The notes beneath the pieces were generated by a model that worked only from the letters and a program-made list of their open reading frames with translations, was not told the origin of the DNA and did no database searches. This document shows, piece after piece, positions 42,422 through 50,594 of a DNA stretch of 64,000 nucleotides (the first letter of the stretch is position 1; every line of letters begins with the position of its first letter). The stretch lies in assembly GCA_045535505.1 (NCBI GenBank), contig JAZSLU010000032.1:1-64000 (forward strand), written 5' to 3'. The position numbers and the translations under genes are program-made. This DNA is from CAKSST01 sp045535505. Lineage in GTDB: Bacteria > Bacillota > Clostridia > Oscillospirales > Acutalibacteraceae.

Positions 42422-43279
42422 ATGTCTTTTGATTACAACCAAGTAGTTGCAAAGGTAGCGGATACTCTTGTTAGAGCAGGTTCTACCTTCCGTGAGGATA
42501 AAAAAGAGGCTTATCGTCGTGCTATTGCATCTGAAGAACTGCAAAGAGCAAAATGGAACCTTGAAACCATTTTAGAAAACGCTGAGGTTGCTCAGTGTAA
42601 TCGCAGTCCTTTGTGTGACGATACCGGCATACCTCACGTTTTTATTGAGGTTGGTCCCAACCGCGCTATAACAGGCGGTTTACTGTCTGCTATTCAGGAC
42701 GGTGTGCGTGAAGGTTTGCGCACATTGCCCGGTCGTCCAATGGCTATTATGGGTGATGACGTAGCAAGAATTGATATGAGCGGCGGCATTAGCCCCGACA
42801 GTGATGCTCTTGATACAGCGCCTTTCCTTATTAAAGAGGTTGAAGAAGATGTATTGCGCGTTCACGTTCTTATGCTTGGCGGCGGCCCTGCTATACGTGG
42901 TATCACACACCGTATATTCCATAAGCACAGCATTGATGTAGTGCTTGACGAAATTGTTGAGCGTACAAAAGGTGCTACCAAACTGCTTGGCTGCACACCT
43001 TGTGCTGTTGCTATCGGTGTAGGTCGTTCACAGTATGAGGCTACTGCTTTGATGATGGAAGCAATGGTTTACGGCGACTTTAACAAACAAAACGATATGG
43101 AGCAATATATTACTGATAAGGTTAACGAAACAGATGTTGGTCCTCTTGGCCTCAACGGTAAGACAACAGTACTTGCAACCTTTATGAAGGTTGGTCCTCA
43201 ACGTGCAAGTGGTGTACGTGTTGTTGCTATACGTCCCGGCTGTTGCTTTGAGCCCCGTATTGCCAGCGTAGAGCTTTAA
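42422..43279 (+). CDS. Class I hydratase alpha subunit, iron-sulfur
   Basis: 285 residues. Carries the [4Fe-4S] cysteines in NRSPLCDDTG, KLLGCTPCAVAIG and near the end (RPGCCFEPR), and VGPLGLNGKTTVLATF. The pair adds or removes water from a dicarboxylate; sequence alone does not separate fumarase, L-tartrate dehydratase and mesaconase. Next to a citrate/citramalate lyase, a mesaconase (mesaconate to citramalate) or tartrate dehydratase (to oxaloacetate) would make metabolic sense. TTAAGGAGG precedes the ATG. Confidence 0.9.
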   Translation: MSFDYNQVVAKVADTLVRAGSTFREDKKEAYRRAIASEELQRAKWNLETILENAEVAQCNRSPLCDDTGIPHVFIEVGPNRAITGGLLSAIQDGVREGLRTLPGRPMAIMGDDVARIDMSGGISPDSDALDTAPFLIKEVEEDVLRVHVLMLGGGPAIRGITHRIFHKHSIDVVLDEIVERTKGATKLLGCTPCAVAIGVGRSQYEATALMMEAMVYGDFNKQNDMEQYITDKVNETDVGPLGLNGKTTVLATFMKVGPQRASGVRVVAIRPGCCFEPRIASVEL

Positions 43280-43290
43280 GGAGAATAGTA

Positions 43291-44409
43291 ATGAGTAATG
43301 AATTCAAACCTATGAAATTCGGTTGCGGCAGATATGTTCAAGCTCCCGGCGCTACCCAAATTGTCGGTAGGGAAGCCGCAATGCTGAAAAGTAAAAAGGC
43401 ATTGATTGTTGGCGGTAAAAACGCCTTGGATTCAGTGGGTTCTAAAATGGAAGCCAGTCTTAAAGATGCCGGTATAGAGCCATATTTTTATACAATGACA
43501 TCTGACTGTACTTATGATACATTAGATTACCTGAAGAACACACTTATTCCTCAGCAGAAGGCTGATTTGGTAATTGGTGCAGGTGGCGGTAAAGTTGTTG
43601 ATATGGCTAAAGCTTCTGGTAAGTGCAGCGGTTTGCCCGTTATGAACGTGCCTACTTCTGTTGCAACCTTTAACTGCTGGTCAGCAATGAGCGTTATGTA
43701 CACACCCGACCATAAGCCCATTGACCGAATTTGGCATTCAACAGAGATTGATGCTGTTGTTATTGATACACAGGTTATTGCCGATGCTCCTGTTAAGCTT
43801 TTTGCTTCAGGCATGGCTGATGCTTTTGCTAAGTATATTGAAACCGGATTTATGGATGAGGCTTATACTGTAAATAACACTCCTGCCGGCATGTACACAT
43901 CAAAAGTTATGGCAGGAACCACTAATGAAATTATTCTTAACCGCGGTGAACAAGCATACCGTGATTGCATTGAACACAAGGTTACAGATGATTTTGATGC
44001 TTGTGTTTTTGCGAACGTTGCAACAACAGCTATTGCTGCTGCTGTAAATTATGGCAACCATTCATTAATTCAAAGCGGTAACGGCAAGGGTGCAACTTTT
44101 GCACATGCTCTTTACTATGCTTGTAAAGCTAAATATACCGAAGAAACTAGCAACTGGTTGCACGGCGAGATTGTAGGTTTAGGTTGTCAAGCATCAATGT
44201 ATGCGTATGAACGTGGTGAATATGAAACCAAAAACTTCGCTCGCTTTATGAAGGCGATCGGACAGCCTATGTCTTTGAAAGAAATAGGACTTGATGTTAG
44301 TGATAAAGGTCTTAAAGAATTGGTTGACTGTATGATGGTTGTTTGGGGAAAACGTCCCGAAGCACATTGGCCCATCATATACGATGCATTGCAGATGATT
44401 AAGGAATAA
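43291..44409 (+). CDS. GldA-type metal-dependent dehydrogenase
   Basis: 372 residues. Rossmann-like N-terminal domain with GAGGGKVVDMAKA and VPTSVATFNCWSAMSVMYT, then the helical metal domain with Asp in SGMADAFAKYIE and His in GATFAHALYY and WLHGEIVGLG, the three ligands of glycerol-dehydrogenase-like enzymes (Zn or Fe). NAD(P)-dependent oxidation of a hydroxyl group or reduction of a carbonyl is expected. The substrate is not inferable; in this operon a hydroxy-acid or its aldehyde is more likely than glycerol. Eleven bases follow the hydratase gene, with AAGGAG. Confidence 0.85.
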   Translation: MSNEFKPMKFGCGRYVQAPGATQIVGREAAMLKSKKALIVGGKNALDSVGSKMEASLKDAGIEPYFYTMTSDCTYDTLDYLKNTLIPQQKADLVIGAGGGKVVDMAKASGKCSGLPVMNVPTSVATFNCWSAMSVMYTPDHKPIDRIWHSTEIDAVVIDTQVIADAPVKLFASGMADAFAKYIETGFMDEAYTVNNTPAGMYTSKVMAGTTNEIILNRGEQAYRDCIEHKVTDDFDACVFANVATTAIAAAVNYGNHSLIQSGNGKGATFAHALYYACKAKYTEETSNWLHGEIVGLGCQASMYAYERGEYETKNFARFMKAIGQPMSLKEIGLDVSDKGLKELVDCMMVVWGKRPEAHWPIIYDALQMIKE

Positions 44410-44445
44410 TCTGCTTGAGCAAATGTTATCAAAGGAGAAGTGTGT

Positions 44446-45789
44446 ATGAATCTGACTGATACTTTTATACATACACTTTATACATTAAAATCTCAACCCA
44501 TTCCAAACGAGGTAAAACAGGAGGCACGAAAGTGCCTCCTCGATGAGATTGGAACAATGATTGCGGGTGCTAAACTGTTGCAAGACCGTTTAGACTCATA
44601 TCTTGATATGTTCTCGGGTGATGACGCAACTGCTGTTGGGCTTGGACGTAAAGCTTCGCTTCAGAATGCCGCTTTGGTTAACGGTATAGCAGGTCATGCC
44701 TACGATTTTGATGACGGTCATCGTTTTTCTACCGTTCATCTTGGTTCGGCTGTTATTCCTGCTGTATTGGCAGTGGCTGAAAAAGAGAACAAAAACATGG
44801 ATGATGTTTTGCAAGGCATTATTATTGGTTATGAGGCTGCTATACGTATGGGCAACTGCATTCAACCAAGCCACCGTTCACGTGGTTATCACGCTTCGGG
44901 TACTGTTGGTACTATTGGTGCCGCAATGGGTGTTGCCGCTCTGCTTGATTTTGATAGAGAGCAGTTTAAAGCTACATTGGCAACTGCTTGTACAAGCGCC
45001 GGCGGTATTTTAGAAATGCAGGAAGATACTTCTACATTGAAACCCTTTAACATTGGACGTGCTACCCATGATGGTGTTACCGCAGCATTGATTGTAAGGG
45101 CGGGTTTTAGTGGACCAAATGATACCCTTGAGGGCAAATTTGGTTTTATGCGTGCAGCTTGTGATACTTATAAGCCGGAAGTGCTTTCGTTAGAACATAA
45201 CAGCAATTATAACATTTGTGGATGCTATCACAAACCCTATGCTTCTTGCAGACACACACATGGGGCTGTATATGCTGCTCTTAGGGCTGTGAAAGATAAT
45301 AATGTTGATTGGCATGACATTGAAAACATATATGTTGATATGTACAGCCAAGGTATTAAGGGACACGACCATACAGATATTCCCAGTATAGTGGCGGGCA
45401 AAATGTCGGCTCCTTACTGCATTGCTATGGCTCTTATTACCGGTAAAATCGGTATTAATTCTTATACCGAAGAATCAATTAAAGATTCTGAAATTTTGGC
45501 TTTGACAAAAAAGGTTTCTGTGCGCGCAGATGAAGAAATGACATCTTGGGTCCCTAAAAAGAGGGCTGCAAGGGTTACTATTGAACTAAAAAGCGGTGAT
45601 ACTTATACCTTCCAGGCTGATTATGCCTATGGCGAACCCGAGATTCCGATGTCGATGGAAGATTTTTGTTCAAAGACAACCGAACTTGCGCTTTCTGCAT
45701 CACGTACAGAAGATGAGATAAAACAAATTATTGATATGGTTCTGTCATTTAACGGTAATGTCGCAGAACTTATGCAAAAAATAGCCTGA
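44446..45789 (+). CDS. MmgE/PrpD family protein
   Basis: 447 residues from the ATG at 44446; AAAGGAGAAG is the ribosome site. Family segments: LLDEIGTMIAGA, NGIAGHAYDFDDGHR with the active-site Asp-Asp-His, HRSRGYHASGTVGTIGAAM and HNSNYNICGCYHKPYASCRHTHGA. Known members are 2-methylcitrate dehydratase (PrpD) and cis-aconitate decarboxylase (CAD), both acting on tricarboxylic acids. There is no prpB or prpC nearby. In this operon a role on a C5-C7 di- or tricarboxylate is likely, but dehydration and decarboxylation are both possible. Confidence 0.85.
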   Translation: MNLTDTFIHTLYTLKSQPIPNEVKQEARKCLLDEIGTMIAGAKLLQDRLDSYLDMFSGDDATAVGLGRKASLQNAALVNGIAGHAYDFDDGHRFSTVHLGSAVIPAVLAVAEKENKNMDDVLQGIIIGYEAAIRMGNCIQPSHRSRGYHASGTVGTIGAAMGVAALLDFDREQFKATLATACTSAGGILEMQEDTSTLKPFNIGRATHDGVTAALIVRAGFSGPNDTLEGKFGFMRAACDTYKPEVLSLEHNSNYNICGCYHKPYASCRHTHGAVYAALRAVKDNNVDWHDIENIYVDMYSQGIKGHDHTDIPSIVAGKMSAPYCIAMALITGKIGINSYTEESIKDSEILALTKKVSVRADEEMTSWVPKKRAARVTIELKSGDTYTFQADYAYGEPEIPMSMEDFCSKTTELALSASRTEDEIKQIIDMVLSFNGNVAELMQKIA

Positions 45790-45865
45790 TTTTAAATTAA
45801 CCTGCTATAAAAGTATGGTTGGTACTTGGCTAAATTTATATACACAAATATTAAGAGGTGAAAAT

Positions 45866-47446
45866 ATGGACCAGTCGCTTATCCGTAAACTTGTTAGCGC
45901 AGATGAAGAATATTTGCGTGACGAATCTAAAAAAGTCGGTTATGCTGAGACAATTTCTTTCCCTGAAACTCACGACCAGGTTTGTGAGATTATGGCGGAA
46001 CTTTATAAAACGGGTACATCTGTTACTGTTCAGGGCGGTCGTACCGGTTTGGCTTCAGCTGCTGTGCCTTTTGGCGGTCATGTGCTTAATATGTCCAGAA
46101 TGGATAAGGTTCTTAGCATGCGCCAAGAGAACGGTGATTTTTACATAACCGTTCAGTCTGGTGTAATTTTGCAAAAACTTAATAAGGCTATTGCAGCACG
46201 TTCTTTTGATATTAGTTCTTGGGATGATGCATCTCAAGAAACATTTAAGGCGTTCTGTCAAGGTCCTGTGCAAATGTTTACTCCCGACCCAACTGAAAGC
46301 ACTGCAACTATCGGTGGTATGGTTGCTTGTAATGCGTCTGGCGCTCGCAGCTATCATTATGGTGCAACACGCAGACATATTCAGGCTATCCGTGGTGTTT
46401 TGGCAAACGGTCAATCAATTTCTTTGCGCAGAGGAGAAATTTTTGCTAAAGGGTTAGAACTCAACCTGCCTACCGAGCAAGGAGATACCATTAATGTAAA
46501 ATTGCCTTCGTATAAAATGCCTAACTGCAAAAATGCTTCGGGCTATTATTGCTGTGAAGATATGGATGCGATTGACCTGCTTATTGGCAGTGACGGCACA
46601 TTGGCAGTTTTAACCGAAATTGAATTATCCTTGTTGCCAGTGCCTGCACTCACATGGGGTGTTAGCTGCTTCTTTAGTGAAGAAGCCAAGGCAGTTGCAT
46701 ATACAAAACTTGTTAGACAAATTGAGCAGGGAATAGTTGCTATTGAATATTTTGATTCTTGTGCTCTTGATATATTGCGCAGACAAAAGGCGGAAAGCAC
46801 CGCTTTTGCAGGGCTTCCTTTCTTGCCTGATGATTATGGTTGCGCAGTTTACACAGAATTGCATTGCGAATCAGAAGAACAGGCATACGAGCTTTTGGAG
46901 GCACTTGGTCAAAAATGTGCCAAAGCAGGTGGTAATGCTGATATGACATGGGTTGCTTGCAGCGATAGTGACCGTGATATGTTGCACTTCTTCCGCCATG
47001 CTGTTCCTGAAAGTGTTAATATGCAGGTTGAGCGTACAAAACATACATATCCTGAGGTTACTAAGGTTGGCGGCGACTTGGCAGTTCCCGACGAATGTTT
47101 TGAAGAACTTCTTGAGTTGTATGATGTTACATTGAAAGAAGAAGGCTTATTACATGCCGCATGGGGTCACATTGGTGACAACCATATTCACGTAAATATT
47201 TTGCCCAGAGATATGGACGAGTATAGCCGCGGAAAAGCTTTATTGGCTAAATGGGCTGCTGAAGTTTCACGTATGGGCGGTGCAGTTTCTGCAGAACATG
47301 GCGTTGGTAAACTTAAGGCTCCTTTCTTAGAGGTTATGTACGGCGCAGAGTTTATAGGACAGATGGCCGAATTAAAAGCAACATTTGACCCGCTCTGGAT
47401 GCTTGGACGAGGCAATTTATTTGCACCGAAAGAGGAGGTAAAATAA
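45866..47446 (+). CDS. GlcD-type FAD-linked 2-hydroxyacid dehydrogenase
   Basis: 526 residues from the ATG at 45866 (AAGAGGTGAAAAT upstream). VAO/PCMH-type FAD domain with TVQGGRTGLASAAVPFGG and PTESTATIGGMVACNASG; the C-terminal FAD-oxidase domain has GHIGDNHIHVNI and SAEHGVGKLK. The family includes D-lactate, glycolate and D-2-hydroxyglutarate dehydrogenases. Encoded directly before etfB-etfA, it resembles the lactate dehydrogenase-EtfAB complexes of acetogens, so its electrons probably go to the flavoprotein. The protein is about 60 residues longer than typical GlcD. Confidence 0.88.
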   Translation: MDQSLIRKLVSADEEYLRDESKKVGYAETISFPETHDQVCEIMAELYKTGTSVTVQGGRTGLASAAVPFGGHVLNMSRMDKVLSMRQENGDFYITVQSGVILQKLNKAIAARSFDISSWDDASQETFKAFCQGPVQMFTPDPTESTATIGGMVACNASGARSYHYGATRRHIQAIRGVLANGQSISLRRGEIFAKGLELNLPTEQGDTINVKLPSYKMPNCKNASGYYCCEDMDAIDLLIGSDGTLAVLTEIELSLLPVPALTWGVSCFFSEEAKAVAYTKLVRQIEQGIVAIEYFDSCALDILRRQKAESTAFAGLPFLPDDYGCAVYTELHCESEEQAYELLEALGQKCAKAGGNADMTWVACSDSDRDMLHFFRHAVPESVNMQVERTKHTYPEVTKVGGDLAVPDECFEELLELYDVTLKEEGLLHAAWGHIGDNHIHVNILPRDMDEYSRGKALLAKWAAEVSRMGGAVSAEHGVGKLKAPFLEVMYGAEFIGQMAELKATFDPLWMLGRGNLFAPKEEVK

Positions 47447-48237
47447 TGAAAATTATTGTTTGTATGAAACAAGTACCTGCCGCAGCAACGGCAAGTATTG
47501 ATCCTCTAACCAAAACTATAGTGCGTACCGGTCGTAACGCTGTAACCAATCCGTTTGATTTATATGCATTGCAAGCTGCAATAGATATTCATAAAGTTGT
47601 AGGCGGTACGCTTACTGCGGTTACTATGGGTATTCCTGCCGCACAAAAGGTTTTAAGAGATGCTATCAGCCGTGGTGCTGATGATGGTGCTATTCTTTCT
47701 GACCGTGCATTTGCCGGTGCTGATACTTTGGCAACATCTTACGCTCTTTCACTCGGTATTGAAAAACTCGGCGGTGCCGATTTGATTGTTTGCGGAAAAA
47801 TGGCTGTTGACGGCGATACGGCACAAATTGGTCCCGAACTTGCTCAGCATTTGGGTATCCCACATGTTTCTGACGTTAGCGAAATATTAGAGATTGCTTC
47901 CGACCATATAGTTGTACGTCGTGTATGGGACGATATTGAACAAGAAGTTAGTTTTCCGTTACCTGCATTGATAACTGTTGCAAAAGGTCAAAACCTGCCA
48001 CAGTTGCCTACCATTAACGGTATGCTTCGCGGTCGTGCTGCCGAAATTCCAATGTTTACTGCTCAAGATTTACAAGCAGATATTACCCGCTGCGGTTTAA
48101 AAGGATCACCTACACAGGTTGTTCGCACATTTACACCGCCTGTACGCGGTCAAGCACAGAGCATTGAAGGCAACGAGGCAGAACAAGCCGGAGAACTGGC
48201 TAAGATTATTAAGGAGGTACTCAATGGAACAGATTAA
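47446..48237 (+). CDS. etfB: Electron transfer flavoprotein beta subunit
   Basis: 263 residues. Starts IIVCMKQVPAAATASIDP and has the family core TNPFDLYALQAA and GKMAVDGDTAQIGPELAQHLG. Accepts electrons from the adjacent flavin dehydrogenase together with EtfA. The ATG overlaps the upstream stop by one base, so translation is coupled. Length and the flavin-site segments are normal; whether it bifurcates electrons to ferredoxin cannot be decided by eye. Confidence 0.93.
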   Translation: MKIIVCMKQVPAAATASIDPLTKTIVRTGRNAVTNPFDLYALQAAIDIHKVVGGTLTAVTMGIPAAQKVLRDAISRGADDGAILSDRAFAGADTLATSYALSLGIEKLGGADLIVCGKMAVDGDTAQIGPELAQHLGIPHVSDVSEILEIASDHIVVRRVWDDIEQEVSFPLPALITVAKGQNLPQLPTINGMLRGRAAEIPMFTAQDLQADITRCGLKGSPTQVVRTFTPPVRGQAQSIEGNEAEQAGELAKIIKEVLNGTD

Positions 48238-49213
48238 AAAAGGAGCCCTTTGGGTATTCTGCGAAGTTCATGCCAATCAACTTTTGCCGGTTGGTTTGCA
48301 GTTGCTTGGTCGTGCTAAAACTTTAGCTCAAGAAAGCAACCGTCCTCTTTATGCAGTTGTTTTAGGACAAATTTCAAAAGAAAACGTAAATCTTTTATAT
48401 GCAAGTGGTGCACATGAGGTTATATGCAGTGTCGGTCCGGCGTTGGATGAAAAACTTGAGCAACCCTATGCTAACAGTTTGATTGAATTGGCTCAAAAAT
48501 TCGAACCTGAAATCCTCTTAGTCGGCGCAACACCTTTTGGCCGTGCTTTTGCACCCAGAGTTGCGGCTGCGTTAGGTACCGGTCTTACAGCCGACTGCAC
48601 TGAATTAAGTATTGATGAGGAAAGCGGCTTATTGTTGCAAACACGTCCTGCTTTTGGTGGCAATATGATGGCTACAATTCGTACAGCAACCTGCCGTCCT
48701 CAGATGGCAACCGTTCGCCCGGGCGTTTTGCCCCTTCCTGAACCTATGGAGGTTGAGCAACGTGAACCTGTAACTATTAAGTATGATGGACAGGCAAGCT
48801 TGGTTAAGCTTTTAAAGGAAACCGCTATTGACCGAGGCGAAGACATCAGCCAAAGCAAAATTATTGTTGCTGCCGGTCGTGGTATTGGTCAAAAGAAAAA
48901 TTTAAAGCTTGTAAAGGCACTTGCAGATAAACTTGGTGGTCAAGTTGGTGCTTCTCGTCCTTTGGTTGATATGGGCTTTTGTTCATACAGCAGTCAAATT
49001 GGTCAAACCGGATATAGCGTTGCTCCCGATTTGCTAATTTGCTGTGGTATTTCTGGTGCGGTACAGCATTTAGCAGGTATTGGCGGTGCAAAAAACGTTA
49101 TTGCTATCAATACCGACCCCAAAGCCCCCATCTTTGCAGTGGCAGATTATAAAATTGTTGGCGATTGCGTAACCGTTTTAGAAAATCTGCTTAAAGCATT
49201 GGATGAAGAATGA
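48224..49213 (+). CDS. etfA: Electron transfer flavoprotein alpha subunit
   Basis: 329 residues from the ATG at 48224, overlapping etfB by 14 bases, with AAGGAGG eight bases upstream. C-terminal FAD-binding region with GRGIGQKKNL, GASRPLVDMGF and GISGAVQHLAGI. It begins directly at the N-terminal alpha domain, without the extra ferredoxin-like domain found in some bifurcating EtfA proteins (for example caffeyl-CoA reductase). A longer frame starting at 48119 lies inside etfB and is rejected. It is the last gene of the operon, before a strong terminator. Confidence 0.94.
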   Translation: MEQIKKGALWVFCEVHANQLLPVGLQLLGRAKTLAQESNRPLYAVVLGQISKENVNLLYASGAHEVICSVGPALDEKLEQPYANSLIELAQKFEPEILLVGATPFGRAFAPRVAAALGTGLTADCTELSIDEESGLLLQTRPAFGGNMMATIRTATCRPQMATVRPGVLPLPEPMEVEQREPVTIKYDGQASLVKLLKETAIDRGEDISQSKIIVAAGRGIGQKKNLKLVKALADKLGGQVGASRPLVDMGFCSYSSQIGQTGYSVAPDLLICCGISGAVQHLAGIGGAKNVIAINTDPKAPIFAVADYKIVGDCVTVLENLLKALDEE

Positions 49214-49223
49214 TATTTATAAC

Positions 49224-49258
49224 AAAAAAAGATGTGTGGAATTCCACACATCTTTTTT
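49224..49258. terminator. Bidirectional terminator between etfA and tmcAL
   Basis: A-tract, then the perfect palindrome GATGTGTGGAA/TTCCACACATC (49231-49252), then TTTTTT. It serves both convergent genes. Confidence 0.9.
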
Positions 49259-49267
49259 GTTGTATAT

Positions 49268-50455
49268 TTAAAGTTTAATAATCTTTTCGGTATATTCTAA
49301 ACCGCAGGGAAGTGGTGTTGCGGTTGAAAGAGCAAAGATGTCGGTAGCGCGGCATTCGCAATCAAAAACAGACTGTGCAAATGCATCAAGTCCTGCAATT
49401 TCTTTTGAACGGCAAACAATTGGTGCGGTTGCTGTTTTTGATGCCGATTTTAAAAGTTGCTCACCCTTTTTATTAAAGCCCAAAACCTTAATATAAGGCG
49501 GCTCTTTACCAAAATAACTGTTATCAATTTGTAAAAAAGCCGACAACACTAAACGACGAATTCTTGCCATAGTGTAACGCTTTGTTTTAACAAGTTTATA
49601 TAACTCTTCGAGTGATGCAGCCGATTTTACAAAAGAAATTAATCTGTTTTCTATGCCCTCGCTTAGATCGGGTAGATTAGCAAATTCACGTTTATTGGCC
49701 AAACGCAAATTTGCAATGATGGCAGTTTGAATGTTATCAATATCAGCGACGCGACCCTCTTTATATTCATTGTATAAAACCCCGTAAGACTGTTCATCCA
49801 TATAATCGAGAGCTCCGTCAAGGTTGCCTTGCTTTATAAAACTACGTATAAGTTCGGCACTTGCGGTTTCGTCGGTGGGGGATAATGAATTGTGGTCGGC
49901 ACCTAAACGTTTAAATGTGACAAAATCTGGCGAGAAATCCAAACGGTCAGCGGCGCCTATATATTCAGCCGCAAGTGTGTTATTGGGTTTTGATAAAACA
50001 TTTGCTTTATCAAACAATATAGACCAAAGAGCTTCCTGACGAGCGGCAGCAAAGGTTTTGCCAGAATTTAGCTGTGCTTCTAAACTTGATTTAAATCCTT
50101 GACTATTGAGGGCATTTGCCGCAATTTTAAGTTGCTCAATATCGCCGCACTCGCTGCCAAAAGCGATTGCATCAATACAACCCAAATTTTTAAGCAATGA
50201 AACGCCGCCAAGGGCAAAGTTTTGTGCTGTTGTCATCGACCAAGCAACAGGCAATTCTATAACCAAGTCAGCACCGCTGTAAAGCGCCATTTTTGCACGG
50301 GCTTGTTTGCTTATGATAGAAACATCACCGCGTTGAACAAAGTTGCCGCTTAAAACACAAACAACACAGTCATAGTCATCAGCGACACGGTCAATTAGAT
50401 ATTTATGACCCAAATGGAATGGGTTAAATTCAGCAATAATGCCAACAGCGTTCAA
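49268..50455 (-). CDS. tmcAL: tRNA(Met) cytidine acetate ligase (TmcAL, YlbM)
   Basis: 395 residues from a TTG start at 50455, with AGGTGA about nine bases upstream; the open frame runs further back but the family begins exactly at AVGIIAEFNPFHLGHKYLI. The nucleotidyltransferase motif NPFHLGH and the ISKQARAKMALYSGADLVIELP segment are intact. It activates acetate with ATP and acetylates C34 of elongator tRNA-Met. An acetate-using enzyme beside acetate kinase is noted, but its divergent orientation gives no operon link. Confidence 0.9.
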   Translation of the reverse strand: MNAVGIIAEFNPFHLGHKYLIDRVADDYDCVVCVLSGNFVQRGDVSIISKQARAKMALYSGADLVIELPVAWSMTTAQNFALGGVSLLKNLGCIDAIAFGSECGDIEQLKIAANALNSQGFKSSLEAQLNSGKTFAAARQEALWSILFDKANVLSKPNNTLAAEYIGAADRLDFSPDFVTFKRLGADHNSLSPTDETASAELIRSFIKQGNLDGALDYMDEQSYGVLYNEYKEGRVADIDNIQTAIIANLRLANKREFANLPDLSEGIENRLISFVKSAASLEELYKLVKTKRYTMARIRRLVLSAFLQIDNSYFGKEPPYIKVLGFNKKGEQLLKSASKTATAPIVCRSKEIAGLDAFAQSVFDCECRATDIFALSTATPLPCGLEYTEKIIKL

Positions 50456-50482
50456 TTTATACTCACCTACACAATAAAACTC

Positions 50483-50511
50483 TTGAAAAATGCTGTAATA
50501 TGATGTATTAT
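50483..50511 (+). promoter_or_regulatory. Sigma-A promoter of ackA
   Basis: TTGAAA (50483-50488), 17-bp spacer, TATTAT (50506-50511). It lies within the 5' leader of the divergent tmcAL transcript. Confidence 0.65.
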
Positions 50512-50534
50512 ATAACAATCGGTAAGTATATATT

Positions 50535-50562
50535 ATTATATTTCCCATAAATATACAAGTAA
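50535..50562 (-). promoter_or_regulatory. Candidate promoter of tmcAL
   Basis: On minus: TTACTT (50562-50557), 16-bp spacer, TATAAT (50540-50535). The leader would be about 75 bases. Confidence 0.4.
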
Positions 50563-50594
50563 AAAATTAAAATAAAATTGAATGGAGAAAAGAA

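Noticed and set aside
48119..48223. Longer start for etfA inside etfB
   Set aside because: EtfA proteins start near the ATG at 48224, which has AAGGAGG; the extension is out-of-frame etfB sequence.
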